A stretch of DNA of 64,000 nt from Jiangella endophytica. Its GTDB lineage: Bacteria; Actinomycetota; Actinomycetes; Jiangellales; Jiangellaceae. Shown piece by piece: positions 53,681-63,758 of the stretch. Below the pieces are notes generated by a model that was not told where the DNA came from, ran no database searches, and was given only the letters and a program-made list of their open reading frames with translations. Numbering within the stretch: position 1 is the first letter of the stretch; each line of letters starts with the position of its first letter. Location: the NCBI RefSeq assembly GCF_003427025.1, contig NZ_QVAI01000004.1, positions 1-64,000 on the forward strand. The letters run 5' to 3'. The position numbers were made by a program, and so were the translations under genes.

Positions 53681-54189
53681 TCACCGACACCGAGAAGTAC
53701 CGCCGCGAGCTGCTCACCGCGCTGCGCCTGCGCGACGTCGAACCCGACCGCATCGGCGAGGTGCTGGCCGAGGTCGACAGCCACGTCGCCGAGACCGGCG
53801 AGGATCCCCGCGACGCCTTCGGCGCCCCGGCCGACTACGCGCGCGTCGTCGGCGAGGGCCGCCGCGGCCTCACGCCGTCGGAGCACCGGACCCGCAACGC
53901 CGGCCACGCCCTCATGGGCGCGGTCGTCGGCGCCGTCAGCGCCCTCGGCATCACGGCCGTCGTCCGTGACGACGAGACCGCGCTCGGCGTGCCGGCCTGG
54001 CTGACGCTGGCGCTCGGCGTGACGGGCGCCGTCGTCGGCGTGGTGCTGCTGGCGGTGCGGGTCCGCGTCGTGCGCGACCCGCGGACCGGCCGCCCGGTCG
54101 ACTGGTCGCAGCGCTGGTTCGCTCCGTTGGTCCTCACCGGGTACATCGCCCTGCTGGGCGTGTGCGCGGGGCTCGCGGCAGTGCTTTAG
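53677..54189 (+). CDS. HAAS-domain (DUF1700-like) membrane protein
   Basis: Protein of 170 aa. The N-terminal ~70-residue HAAS helical domain (YRRELLTALRLRDVEPDRIG, DPRDAFGAPADYARVVGEG) is followed by three membrane helices. HAAS proteins are found with PadR regulators and ABC exporters and are thought to modulate them. Here the MacB/FtsX exporter lies 2.2 kb away on the other strand. Confidence 0.85.
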   Translation: MITDTEKYRRELLTALRLRDVEPDRIGEVLAEVDSHVAETGEDPRDAFGAPADYARVVGEGRRGLTPSEHRTRNAGHALMGAVVGAVSALGITAVVRDDETALGVPAWLTLALGVTGAVVGVVLLAVRVRVVRDPRTGRPVDWSQRWFAPLVLTGYIALLGVCAGLAAVL

Positions 54190-54597
54190 ACGGGCGGCCC
54201 GCCCAGCTGACGTCCTACGCTCGACCGCCCATCCGGCGGAGCCGCGTTGATCAGGGAGAAACGCGGGTTTCTCGACGCGGGAACCTGCATTTCCCCTTGC
54301 TCGACTTTCGAGCGGGATTCCCACACGCGGCGAGTCTCGCGGCTGGTGCTCGTGGGCGGCGGTGTGGTCGCTTCAGCGGGATGGGCCGGCCTGACGGGCG
54401 CCCCGCTCCACTCACCGCGAGCAGCGGTGTCCACCAACCCGGGGGAGAAGGCGCTGGGCGGGTCGCGCCGGTCTGCTCGTCGCAGGCGGAGCGGTCGCCC
54501 GACGGGCGCTAGGCGGCATGACAGGTCGCTCGGTTGCTGGCCGGCAGTTCGGCGACGGTCACGCTGCCGAGCAGAGGAGCGGGCGCACGGTCCTCCG
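54190..54597. other. Intergenic region with two hairpins
   Basis: No believable gene. Two perfect hairpins follow the HAAS gene: GAGAAAC-GCGG-GTTTCTC (54256-54273) and GCTCGA-CTT-TCGAGC (54299-54313). They could be terminators or processed RNA ends. The rest looks non-coding. Confidence 0.5.
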
Positions 54598-55503
54598 TCA
54601 GGCGTCGACGGGCGAGGTGCGGGGCGAGGGGGCCTCGTCGTCGTCGGAGGAGTCGACGCGGGTGGGCAGGGGCGGCGGGGTGCCGCCGTACGCCGGGCAC
54701 AGGGCCTGGTACGAGCACCAGTCGCACAGCCGGCTGGGGCTGGCCCGCCAGTCACCGGACTCGCGCGCCCGCTCGATGGCCGCCCACAACGCCGCCAGCT
54801 TGCGCTCGGTGGCCCGCAGGTCGGCTTCGTCGGGCTCGTACCGCAGCAGTTCGCCGCTGCCGAGGTAGATGAGCTGCAGCAGCCGAGGCACCCGCCCGTG
54901 CAGCCGCCACAGCACCAGCGCGTAGAACCGCATCTGGAACATCGCGCGCTGCTCGAACCCGGCCCGCGGTGCCTTGCCGGTCTTGTAGTCGACGACGCGG
55001 AGGTCGCCGGTGGACTCGGCGCGGTCGAGGCGGTCGACGTAGCCGCGCAGGCGCAGGCCGGAGTCGAGCGTCGTCTCGACGTAGAGCTCGCGCTCGGCGG
55101 GCTCGAGGCGGCGTGGGTCCTCGAGCGAGAAGTAGCGCTCGACAAGCTCCTCGGCGCTGGCCAGCCAGCCGGCGAGCGCCGAGCCGTCTTCGTCGTCGGC
55201 GAACAGCTCGCCGACGGCCGGCTCGGCCTCGAGCAGCTCGTCCCACGCCGGCCGGACCAGCTCGGTGGCGCGGCCGGGCGTCCGCTCGCCGGCCGGGAGC
55301 TCGTACAGCCGCTCCAGCACGCTGTGCACGACGGTGCCGCGGGTGGCCTCGGAACTGGGCGGCTCGGGCAGCCGGTCGATGGTGCGGAACCGGAACAGAA
55401 GCGGGCAGGTCATGAAGTCGGCGGCGCGCGACGGCGACAGGCTCGGCACGCGCTCGGCCCCGGGGCCGTCGTCCCCGGGAGCGGTGCGCGTGCGGATCGT
55501 CAT
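54598..55503 (-). CDS. RecB-family PD-(D/E)XK exonuclease with Fe-S Cys cluster
   Basis: Nuclease of 301 aa with the RecB/Cas4/AddB-type core: H60, D157 (GYVDRLD), D172 and K174 (VVDYKTGK). C33 (MTCPLLFRF) with C260, C263 and C269 (CDWCSYQALCP) supplies a four-Cys cluster typical of Fe-S nucleases. No helicase is fused or adjacent. The gene is commonly found beside the proteasome locus in actinobacteria. A minus-strand TACAGT lies 7 nt before ATG. Confidence 0.93.
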   Translation of the reverse strand: MTIRTRTAPGDDGPGAERVPSLSPSRAADFMTCPLLFRFRTIDRLPEPPSSEATRGTVVHSVLERLYELPAGERTPGRATELVRPAWDELLEAEPAVGELFADDEDGSALAGWLASAEELVERYFSLEDPRRLEPAERELYVETTLDSGLRLRGYVDRLDRAESTGDLRVVDYKTGKAPRAGFEQRAMFQMRFYALVLWRLHGRVPRLLQLIYLGSGELLRYEPDEADLRATERKLAALWAAIERARESGDWRASPSRLCDWCSYQALCPAYGGTPPPLPTRVDSSDDDEAPSPRTSPVDA

Positions 55504-55510
55504 ATTCGTG

Positions 55511-55516
55511 ACTGTA
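55511..55516 (-). promoter_or_regulatory. -10 box TACAGT, leaderless RecB-like gene
   Basis: Minus-strand TACAGT, 7 nt, ATG 55503. Only about 50 bp separate it from the oppositely oriented TAGCCT box of the M50 gene. Confidence 0.5.
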
Positions 55517-55566
55517 GATCACGCCTCCGACAGTGCGGGGCCGCACACGCCGCCGGTGCCGCCACG

Positions 55567-55572
55567 TAGCCT
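55567..55572 (+). promoter_or_regulatory. -10 box TAGCCT, leaderless M50 gene
   Basis: TAGCCT, 6 nt, ATG 55579. Confidence 0.55.
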
Positions 55573-55578
55573 TGGAAG

Positions 55579-57637
<2,059 letters not shown>

Positions 57638-57761
57638 ACAGATTTCCACGTTCGTCGGACCGAAAGTCAACATCTGGTCACTAGCTGATCTCCTGCATGG
57701 CGTTCGGGCCGGGCGACTGTAAGGTCTGGCTATAGACGACCCCCTTCCGAGGAGGTGCGAG

Positions 57762-59447
57762 ATGGCGTCGTACGACGATGGCTTCGATCACGGCCGTCGC
57801 GGGTCCGGGCGCGAGCCGTCCGACATGGCCGGCGAGGTGGCATTCCTCGAGGCACGACTGGCGTCCGTGAACGCCCAGAACGAGCGGCTGGCGGCCACTC
57901 TCCGCGAGGCCCGCGACCAGATCGTGGCACTCAAGGAGGAGATCGACCGGCTGGCCCAGCCGCCGTCCGGATTCGGCACGTTCCTGTCCAAGTACGACGA
58001 CGGCACGGTCGACGTCTTCACCGGCGGCCGCAAGCTCAGAGTGGCGGTCAGCCCCGACGTCGAGCTCGGCGAGCTCCGCCCGGGTCAGGAGGTCATGCTC
58101 AACGAGGCGCTCAACGTCGTGCGCGCGCTCGAGTACGAGCGTGTCGGCGAGGTCGTCATGCTCAAGGAGCTGCTGACCGACGGCGAGCGGGCCCTGGTCA
58201 TCGGGCACACCGACGAGGAGAAGGTGGTCCGCATCGCCTCGCCGCTGCAGGACTCCGGCCTGCGGGTCGGCGACTCCCTGCTGCTCGAGCCGCGGGCCGG
58301 GTTCGTCTACGAGCGCATCCCGAAGTCGGAGGTCGAGGAGCTCATCCTCGAAGAGGTCCCCGACATCGACTACTCCGACATCGGTGGCCTGTCGCGGCAG
58401 ATCGACCAGATCCGCGATGCCGTCGAGCTGCCGTTCCTGCACGCGGAGCTGTTCCGCGAGCACGAGCTGCGGCCGCCGAAGGGCGTCCTGCTCTACGGCC
58501 CGCCCGGGTGCGGCAAGACGCTCATCGCGAAGGCCGTCGCGAACTCCCTGGCCAAGCAGATCGCCAGGCTGAAGGGGATGTCCGAGCACAAGTCGTACTT
58601 CCTCAACATCAAGGGCCCGGAGCTGCTGAACAAGTACGTCGGCGAGACCGAGCGGCACATCCGCCTGGTCTTCCAGCGGGCCCGCGAGAAGGCCAGCGAG
58701 GGCACGCCGGTCATCGTGTTCTTCGACGAGATGGACTCCCTGTTCCGCACCCGCGGTTCGGGCGTCTCGTCCGACGTCGAGAACACCATCGTCCCGCAGC
58801 TGCTGAGCGAGATCGACGGCGTCGAGAGCCTCGAGAACGTCATCGTCATCGGCGCCTCGAACCGCGAGGACATGATCGACCCCGCCATCCTGCGACCCGG
58901 CCGCCTGGACGTGAAGATCAAGATCGAGCGGCCCGACGCCGAGGCGGCCCGCGACATCTTCAGCAAGTACCTCACGACCACGCTGCCGCTGCACCCCGAC
59001 GATCTCGCCGAGCACGGCGGCGACACCGCGGCCACCACGGCGGCGATGATCCAGCGGTCGGTCGAGAAGATGTACTCCGAGACCGAGGACAACCGCTTCC
59101 TCGAGGTCACCTACGCCAACGGTGACAAAGAGGTCCTGTACTTCCGCGACTTCAACTCCGGCGCGATGATCCAGAACATCGTCGACCGCGCGAAGAAGAT
59201 GGCGATCAAGGACCTCCTCGAGACGGGCGCGAAGGGCCTGCGGGTGCAGCACCTGCTGACGGCCTGCTTCGACGAGTTCAAGGAGAACGAGGACCTCCCG
59301 AACACGACCAACCCCGACGACTGGGCGCGCATCTCCGGCAAGAAGGGCGAGCGCATCGTCTACATCCGCACGCTCATCTCGGGCAAGCAGGGCACCGAGG
59401 CCGGCCGCTCCATCGACACCGTGGCCAACACCGGCCAGTACCTCTGA
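57762..59447 (+). CDS. arc: Proteasomal AAA ATPase ARC/Mpa
   Basis: Hexameric unfoldase that recognises pupylated proteins and feeds the 20S proteasome, 561 aa. The N-terminal coiled coil (~25-65, [20 protein letters not shown]) binds Pup; tandem OB folds (~70-200) form the ring; the AAA module has Walker A GPPGCGKT (246-253) and Walker B DE at 322-323. The C-terminal NTGQYL is the proteasome-docking tail. GAGGAGG precedes ATG by a few nt. Followed by a strong terminator. Confidence 0.97.
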   Translation: MASYDDGFDHGRRGSGREPSDMAGEVAFLEARLASVNAQNERLAATLREARDQIVALKEEIDRLAQPPSGFGTFLSKYDDGTVDVFTGGRKLRVAVSPDVELGELRPGQEVMLNEALNVVRALEYERVGEVVMLKELLTDGERALVIGHTDEEKVVRIASPLQDSGLRVGDSLLLEPRAGFVYERIPKSEVEELILEEVPDIDYSDIGGLSRQIDQIRDAVELPFLHAELFREHELRPPKGVLLYGPPGCGKTLIAKAVANSLAKQIARLKGMSEHKSYFLNIKGPELLNKYVGETERHIRLVFQRAREKASEGTPVIVFFDEMDSLFRTRGSGVSSDVENTIVPQLLSEIDGVESLENVIVIGASNREDMIDPAILRPGRLDVKIKIERPDAEAARDIFSKYLTTTLPLHPDDLAEHGGDTAATTAAMIQRSVEKMYSETEDNRFLEVTYANGDKEVLYFRDFNSGAMIQNIVDRAKKMAIKDLLETGAKGLRVQHLLTACFDEFKENEDLPNTTNPDDWARISGKKGERIVYIRTLISGKQGTEAGRSIDTVANTGQYL

Positions 59448-59460
59448 GCAGCTCGTCCGG

Positions 59461-59499
59461 CGGAGGCGCCGTCCTGCTCGACGCAGGGCGGCGCCTCCG
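59461..59499. terminator. 17-bp-stem terminator after arc
   Basis: A stem from 59461-59477 to 59483-59499 (one T-G wobble at 59472/59488) with loop TCGAC, 13 nt after the arc stop. Very stable, no T-tract. It would uncouple arc from the downstream membrane gene and from dop. Confidence 0.75.
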
Positions 59500-59542
59500 C
59501 CGTTGCTGGCCGGCGCTGGTCGCCCTGGCGGCGACCGGGCTC

Positions 59543-60706
59543 GTGGCCCGCGAGTACACGCTCGACGCCGCCGTGTGGGCGGGCCGGCACTCGGCGGTGG
59601 CCGGGCTGCTGGTGCTGGCGCTGGTGCCGCTCGGCGCCATGCTGGTCACCGTCGCGATGCTGCTGGTCATGCGGCCGTCGACGGTGCCGCCCGGGCGCCG
59701 GGTGCGCACGGTGCTGGCCGTTCTGGGCAGCCTCATCGTCCCGTTCCTCGTCGTCTACGAGCACTACGGCACGTTCGCCGAGGACCAGCGGCAGTATTAC
59801 AACAGGTCCGCCCGCGACGCCGCCGAGCTCGCCGCCACGACAGGCGAGATCACCGACCGCATCCCGGCCGGCGCGTCGGCCGCGGTGCTGGGGACGGCGC
59901 TCGGCGCGCTGGCGCTGCGATCGCTGGCCGGGCGCCTGTCGCGCGGGCAGCCGCGCACGTCGGGACGGCGGACGCTGCTGCAGGTGCTGGCCGGCTACTG
60001 CGACGTCGTCTGGATCGTGCTCGGCGTCTTCGTCGTCGCGCTGGCCTCGCGCCGGTTCCGCGACTGGTGGTCCGGCCGGGTCGTCACGGACCGGCTCGAT
60101 CGCTGGTGGACGGAGCTGACCGACCGGTTCGAGCTGCTCGACCGGCTGGCCGCCGGGCTGGTGCCCACGACGGACCTCCTGGTCGCCGGCGTGTTCACCG
60201 GCCTGGTGGTGCCGATCTCGTGGCTGGCGTTCGGCACCATCGTGTACGGGACGCAGCCGGCCGAGGCGATCGCCCCGGTGGCCGGGCGGGTCTCCGCCCG
60301 GCTGAGTGCCCGGGTGGGCGAGCAGAACGTCGCCCGGGCCTGGCGGGCCGGCCTGGACGGCGAGCGCCGGTTCGGGCCGCTGGCCGCCGGGCTGGCGATG
60401 ATCTGGCGGTCCGGCTGGTCGTCGGCGTTGCTGTTCTGCCTGGCCTACGTCGCGGTCGGGCTGCTCGGGCACCTCGTCTGGGGCGTGGCCCGGCTGGTCG
60501 TCGGACCGGCGCCCATTCTCGACTGGACGGCGCTGGCCGGCCCGCTGGACGCCGTCGCGACGATGCTCGTCCAGGTGCTGTCCGCGGCGCTGCTCGCCGC
60601 CGCGGCCGACGCGCTCCTCGGCCGGCTGCCGGTCACGGAGGGGGCGGACGGCGCCGTCACGGCACCGGAAGCGACCAGTACTCCGGCAGCAGCCCCAGCG
60701 CGCTGA
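59543..60706 (+). CDS. Polytopic membrane protein of unknown function
   Basis: Protein of 387 aa with about seven hydrophobic segments, including GLLVLALVPLGAMLVTVAML, TVLAVLGSLIVPFLVV and LLFCLAYVAVGLLGHLVWGV. A cytoplasmic loop contains WWTELTDRFELLDRL. GTG 59543 is the first conventional start in frame after the arc terminator, but the codons just upstream also encode a hydrophobic stretch, so the N-terminus is uncertain. The last 50 bp overlap a minus-strand gene. No family recognised. Confidence 0.65.
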   Translation: MAREYTLDAAVWAGRHSAVAGLLVLALVPLGAMLVTVAMLLVMRPSTVPPGRRVRTVLAVLGSLIVPFLVVYEHYGTFAEDQRQYYNRSARDAAELAATTGEITDRIPAGASAAVLGTALGALALRSLAGRLSRGQPRTSGRRTLLQVLAGYCDVVWIVLGVFVVALASRRFRDWWSGRVVTDRLDRWWTELTDRFELLDRLAAGLVPTTDLLVAGVFTGLVVPISWLAFGTIVYGTQPAEAIAPVAGRVSARLSARVGEQNVARAWRAGLDGERRFGPLAAGLAMIWRSGWSSALLFCLAYVAVGLLGHLVWGVARLVVGPAPILDWTALAGPLDAVATMLVQVLSAALLAAAADALLGRLPVTEGADGAVTAPEATSTPAAAPAR

Positions 60707-61160
60707 CCCGCACGACGTCCGGCTCGGCGTCGTGCGGCAGCAGGAAGTAGGCGACACCACCGCCCTCAGCGCCGCCGCACTCGATGCTGACCGACTCGTC
60801 CTCGTACGACGGCAGGTAGCGCGACCCGGCGGCGTACCGGTGGCCGCCGGCGTCCTGCAGTTCGGCCGAGCAGGGGAGCGGATCGTCGCCGCCGTCGGTG
60901 ACCAGCTCCGCCCGCCACACGGCGTACCCGTCCGGCGGCGGGTCGTCGGGCAGCTCGTCGGCCGGGCCGAACGCGGCCAGCCGCAGCGACACGTCGCCGA
61001 CCGCGGCCCAGCCGTCGCCGGCGGGGGAGACGGGGACGTGCTCGCCGCGCGGCCACCACAGCTCGCGGGCCGCCTCCGACGCCGGCCAGGAGAGGCCCGC
61101 CAGGGCCACCACCATGACCGGCAGCGCGACGCGGTTCCGCCGCCACCACGTCCTGCTCAC
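60657..61160 (-). CDS. Membrane-anchored extracytoplasmic protein (third of a trio)
   Basis: Protein of 167 aa. An N-terminal helix (RVALPVMVVALAGLSWPAS) is followed by an extracytoplasmic beta-rich domain: GDVSLRLAAFGPADEL, AVWRAELVTDGGDDPLPCSA, GHRYAAGSRYLP, GVAYFLLPHDAEPDVVRV. Two Cys (PCSAEL, IECGG) may pair. Domain order resembles DUF4352-like proteins. GTG 61160 overlaps the upstream stop (GTGA). Tail-to-tail 50-bp overlap with the polytopic membrane gene. Confidence 0.65.
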   Translation of the reverse strand: MSRTWWRRNRVALPVMVVALAGLSWPASEAARELWWPRGEHVPVSPAGDGWAAVGDVSLRLAAFGPADELPDDPPPDGYAVWRAELVTDGGDDPLPCSAELQDAGGHRYAAGSRYLPSYEDESVSIECGGAEGGGVAYFLLPHDAEPDVVRVSALGLLPEYWSLPVP

Positions 61161-61738
61161 TCGTCCACCTCGGCGAGGTCGCGCGAGCGGAGCGTCAGCG
61201 GCTCGTCGGCCGCCTCGTCCACCCGCAACGGCAGCTCGGCCTCGGCCCGCGGCACCACCCGGCCCGGGGCGTCCGGGCTGATCACCAGCGTGAGCCGGCC
61301 GAGCGCGTCGGAGGGCAGCTCGAACACGACCTCTCCGCGCTCGGGGACCAGCGGGTCGAAGGGTCCGCCGACCATGGCGTTGGTGACCCGGTTGGACGAC
61401 GCGTACTCGCGGCCGCGCCGGTCGCGCAGGGCCATGCCGGAGATCGCCGCCGGCTCGTCCAGCGCGGCGGCGGTGAGGTCGACGGCGATCCAGACACCGC
61501 CGGTGTCGAGGTCGTCCAGCCCGTCGGCCAGCACCGTCGCGGCGCGGACGCCGTGCACGGTCACCCGGACCGGCTCGACGACGACCGCCTCGCCGACCGC
61601 AGCCCCGGTGACGATCGGCCGGGCCTGCGGCCACCAGGTGTCCGCCCTGGCGGCGACGGCGCCGGCCGCGACCACGACGACGGTCATGGCGACCAACCCG
61701 GCCCGGGACGGCCGCTTGACCCTGCGGTGCCGCGCCAT
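61157..61738 (-). CDS. Membrane-anchored DUF4352-like protein (second of a trio)
   Basis: Protein of 193 aa. Basic N-terminus, one helix (GLVAMTVVVVAAGAVAARAD), then a beta domain with VGEAVVVEPVRVTVHGVRAA, GGVWIAVDLTAAALDEPA, ALRDRRGREYASSNR and GEVVFELPSDALGRLTLVIS, the DUF4352/immunoglobulin-like pattern. No Cys. The ATG shares one base with the upstream TGA (TGATG). Confidence 0.68.
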   Translation of the reverse strand: MARHRRVKRPSRAGLVAMTVVVVAAGAVAARADTWWPQARPIVTGAAVGEAVVVEPVRVTVHGVRAATVLADGLDDLDTGGVWIAVDLTAAALDEPAAISGMALRDRRGREYASSNRVTNAMVGGPFDPLVPERGEVVFELPSDALGRLTLVISPDAPGRVVPRAEAELPLRVDEAADEPLTLRSRDLAEVDE

Positions 61739-62364
61739 CACCGGTCGTCCTCCGGCTCTTCGGCGATCGCGTCGCCGGCGGCGTCGTCGCGGGGGAGCGT
61801 CGTGTGCGCGGCGACGCCGTCGGGCCGCCAGACCCGGCTGGCGTCGATGGTGCTGTCCGACAGCCGCGACCGCAGGTAGGTGAGCGCCAGCTCGTCACCC
61901 GGGTCGGCATCGTCGCCGACCGGCCAGAGCAGCGCCACGCGGGCCGGCAGTCCGGGCTGCAGCTGCGGCCCCAGCGTGTCGTCGGCGAGCAGCACGACGC
62001 GGTCCGGCTCGGTCTCCAGCCCCAGCTCGCTCGGCAGCCGCAGCGCCGTTTCCGGGAACGTGGTCGTGGCGTCGGTGAGCGCCGTGACCTCGGCCTCGAC
62101 GACCAGCCAGGCGGCGGCGCCGGAGTACTCCAGGCCGCTGGTGGCGACGTCGTCGCGGATCGTCCAGCCCTGCGCGGCCAGCCGCACGGGCCCGACGTCG
62201 ACGGCGTCGCCGGCCGCCACCCGCTCAGGGGCCGGCACGGGCGCCTTCGCGAGCCCGCCCGTCAGTACCGTCACCAGCACGGCGACCGGCGGGAGCAGCC
62301 AGGCGAGTCGACGCGGCCAGGTGCCGGCGAGGGTCGTGGTGGCGGCGCGGACGGACAGGGGCAT
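61738..62364 (-). CDS. Membrane-anchored DUF4352-like protein (first of a trio)
   Basis: Protein of 208 aa. One N-terminal helix (RLAWLLPPVAVLVTVLTGGL), then AGDAVDVGPVRLAAQGWTIR, AAWLVVEAEVTALTDATTTF, RVVLLADDTLGPQLQPG and PARVALLWPVGDDAD, again DUF4352-like. The acidic C-terminus (AIAEEPEDDR) may be extracellular. ATG 62364 is chosen over ATG 62376 because a consensus TATGAT lies 7 nt upstream. Heads a three-gene coupled operon. Confidence 0.68.
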   Translation of the reverse strand: MPLSVRAATTTLAGTWPRRLAWLLPPVAVLVTVLTGGLAKAPVPAPERVAAGDAVDVGPVRLAAQGWTIRDDVATSGLEYSGAAAWLVVEAEVTALTDATTTFPETALRLPSELGLETEPDRVVLLADDTLGPQLQPGLPARVALLWPVGDDADPGDELALTYLRSRLSDSTIDASRVWRPDGVAAHTTLPRDDAAGDAIAEEPEDDR

Positions 62365-62371
62365 CGGCGGG

Positions 62372-62377
62372 ATCATA
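62372..62377 (-). promoter_or_regulatory. -10 box TATGAT of the membrane-protein trio
   Basis: Minus-strand TATGAT, 7 nt, ATG 62364: a consensus leaderless start. It lies back to back with TAGGGT (62394-62399) for the divergent oxidoreductase. Confidence 0.6.
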
Positions 62378-62393
62378 CGAGACCGGGGCCACG

Positions 62394-62399
62394 TAGGGT
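62394..62399 (+). promoter_or_regulatory. -10 box TAGGGT, leaderless oxidoreductase gene
   Basis: TAGGGT, 7 nt, ATG 62407. Confidence 0.5.
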
Positions 62400-62406
62400 T
62401 CGAGAC

Positions 62407-63423
62407 ATGACCACCTCGCAGCGCACGATCGGCTGGGGCGTCGTCGCCACCGGCTCCATCGCCCACAGCGTCGCCGGCGATCTGCGGCTGCTGGAGCACA
62501 GCCGGCTGGCCGCGGTCAGCTCCCGCCGGCTCGACCGCGCCGAGGCGTTCGCCCGCGAGCTCGGCGTCGACCGCGCCTACGACGACGTCCGCGCTCTGGT
62601 CGACGACCCCGCGGTCGACGTCGTCTACGTCGCGACGCCGCACGCGCAGCACGGGCCGGTCGTCCAGCTGGCCCTCGACGCCGGCAAGGCGGTGCTGTGC
62701 GAGAAGGCGTTCACGACGTCGCTGGCCGACACCACGCGGCTGGCCGAGCTGGCCCGCGAGCGGGGCGTGTTCTGCATGGAGGCCATGTGGACGCGGTTCA
62801 ACCCGCTGATCGTGCAACTGCGGCAGCTGGTCGCCGACGGCGCCATCGGCGACGTCCGCGCGGTCTCGGCCGACCTCGGCTTCGTCGCCCCGGCCGACCG
62901 CACCGACCGGCTGTGGGACCCGGCGCTGGGCGGCGGCGTGCTGCTCGACGTCGGCATCTACCCGGTCGCGTTCGCGCAGATGCTGCTCGGCGCGCCGTCC
63001 GCGCTGACCGTCACCGGCAGCCTGAACGAGCAGGGCGTCGACAACGAGGCCGGGCTCTTCCTCACCTGGCCCGGGGGCGTACGGGCGCACCTGGACGTGT
63101 CGCTGGTCTCGCCGATCCCCGGATCCGCGCTGGTCATGGGCACCACGGGACGCATCGAGGTGCCGCCGAGGTTCCATGCCGCCACCACCATGCGGCTGGT
63201 GCACGCGCCGGCCCGCGGCGTCGAGGAGACCCAGACGTTCGAGTGGGAGAAGGAGGGCCGCGGCTACGTGCCGATGCTGCGCGCCGTCGCCGAAGCGGTC
63301 CGGCAGGGCCGGACCGAGTGCCCGGAGATGCCGCTCGCGCACACCGTCGAGATCGCCGACATCCTCGAGCAGGCGCTGGCCGGGCTGGGCGTCCGGTATC
63401 CGGAGCCGGCGCCGCTGGGGTGA
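62407..63423 (+). CDS. Gfo/Idh/MocA family NAD(P)-dependent oxidoreductase
   Basis: Sugar- or inositol-type dehydrogenase of 338 aa. Rossmann start IGWGVVATGSIAHSVAG, VDVVYVATPHAQHG, catalytic Lys in LCEKAFTTS, and the C-terminal domain with MEAMWTRFNP and LLDVGIYPVAFAQ (His-to-Tyr variation near the usual GxHxxD-type motif, as in dihydrodiol dehydrogenase-like members). Substrate unknown. Overlaps the GNAT remnant by 4 nt. Confidence 0.92.
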   Translation: MTTSQRTIGWGVVATGSIAHSVAGDLRLLEHSRLAAVSSRRLDRAEAFARELGVDRAYDDVRALVDDPAVDVVYVATPHAQHGPVVQLALDAGKAVLCEKAFTTSLADTTRLAELARERGVFCMEAMWTRFNPLIVQLRQLVADGAIGDVRAVSADLGFVAPADRTDRLWDPALGGGVLLDVGIYPVAFAQMLLGAPSALTVTGSLNEQGVDNEAGLFLTWPGGVRAHLDVSLVSPIPGSALVMGTTGRIEVPPRFHAATTMRLVHAPARGVEETQTFEWEKEGRGYVPMLRAVAEAVRQGRTECPEMPLAHTVEIADILEQALAGLGVRYPEPAPLG

Positions 63424-63707
63424 GCGTCTTGCGGGTCGAACCGCTGACCGACGCGCTGTGGCCGGCGTTCGACGAGCTCATGGCCGACAGCGGCGAACCG
63501 CGACGACGTCCGGGTGGTGCTCGCGGCCGGGCCGCCGCCCGGGCTCGTGCGGCCGGGGCGCCCGCCGTCGAGGCAGATCCGCTGGACGGCGCGGTCTCGC
63601 CCAGCTCCACCAGCACGGGCTACGCGTCGACGTTCGTCCGGGCCGGCTTCCGGGAGATCGCGCGGCGGTCGCCGGAACGGCCGGTCATGCGGCTGGTGTG
63701 GGGCTGA
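63420..63707 (+). pseudogene. GNAT acetyltransferase remnant with internal deletion and frameshift
   Basis: The open frame of 95 codons joins a GNAT N-terminus (LRVEPLTDALWPAFDELMAD) to a GNAT C-terminus (AAGAPAVEADPLDGAV, then YASTFVRAGFREIARRSPER and PVMRL), with an Arg/Gly/Ala filler between. In a neighbouring frame the filler reads DDVRVVLAAGPPPGLVRPG, which resembles the missing central segment. The acetyl-CoA-binding region (QxxGxG/A) is absent. An intact relative would be ~180-200 aa. Non-functional as an acetyltransferase in my reading. Confidence 0.65.
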
Positions 63708-63746
63708 CGGCGTCCGCGTCGCGTGGGTGGACGGCCGTTGCTGCCG

Positions 63747-63752
63747 TAGGCT
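63747..63752 (+). promoter_or_regulatory. -10 box TAGGCT, leaderless dop
   Basis: TAGGCT, 6 nt, ATG 63759. It gives dop its own promoter, independent of arc. Confidence 0.6.
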
Positions 63753-63758
63753 CGTGAC

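Noticed and set aside
54247..55569. 440-codon + strand open frame
   Set aside because: Antisense to the RecB-like nuclease, whose catalytic and Cys motifs are intact; the antisense translation is compositionally biased.
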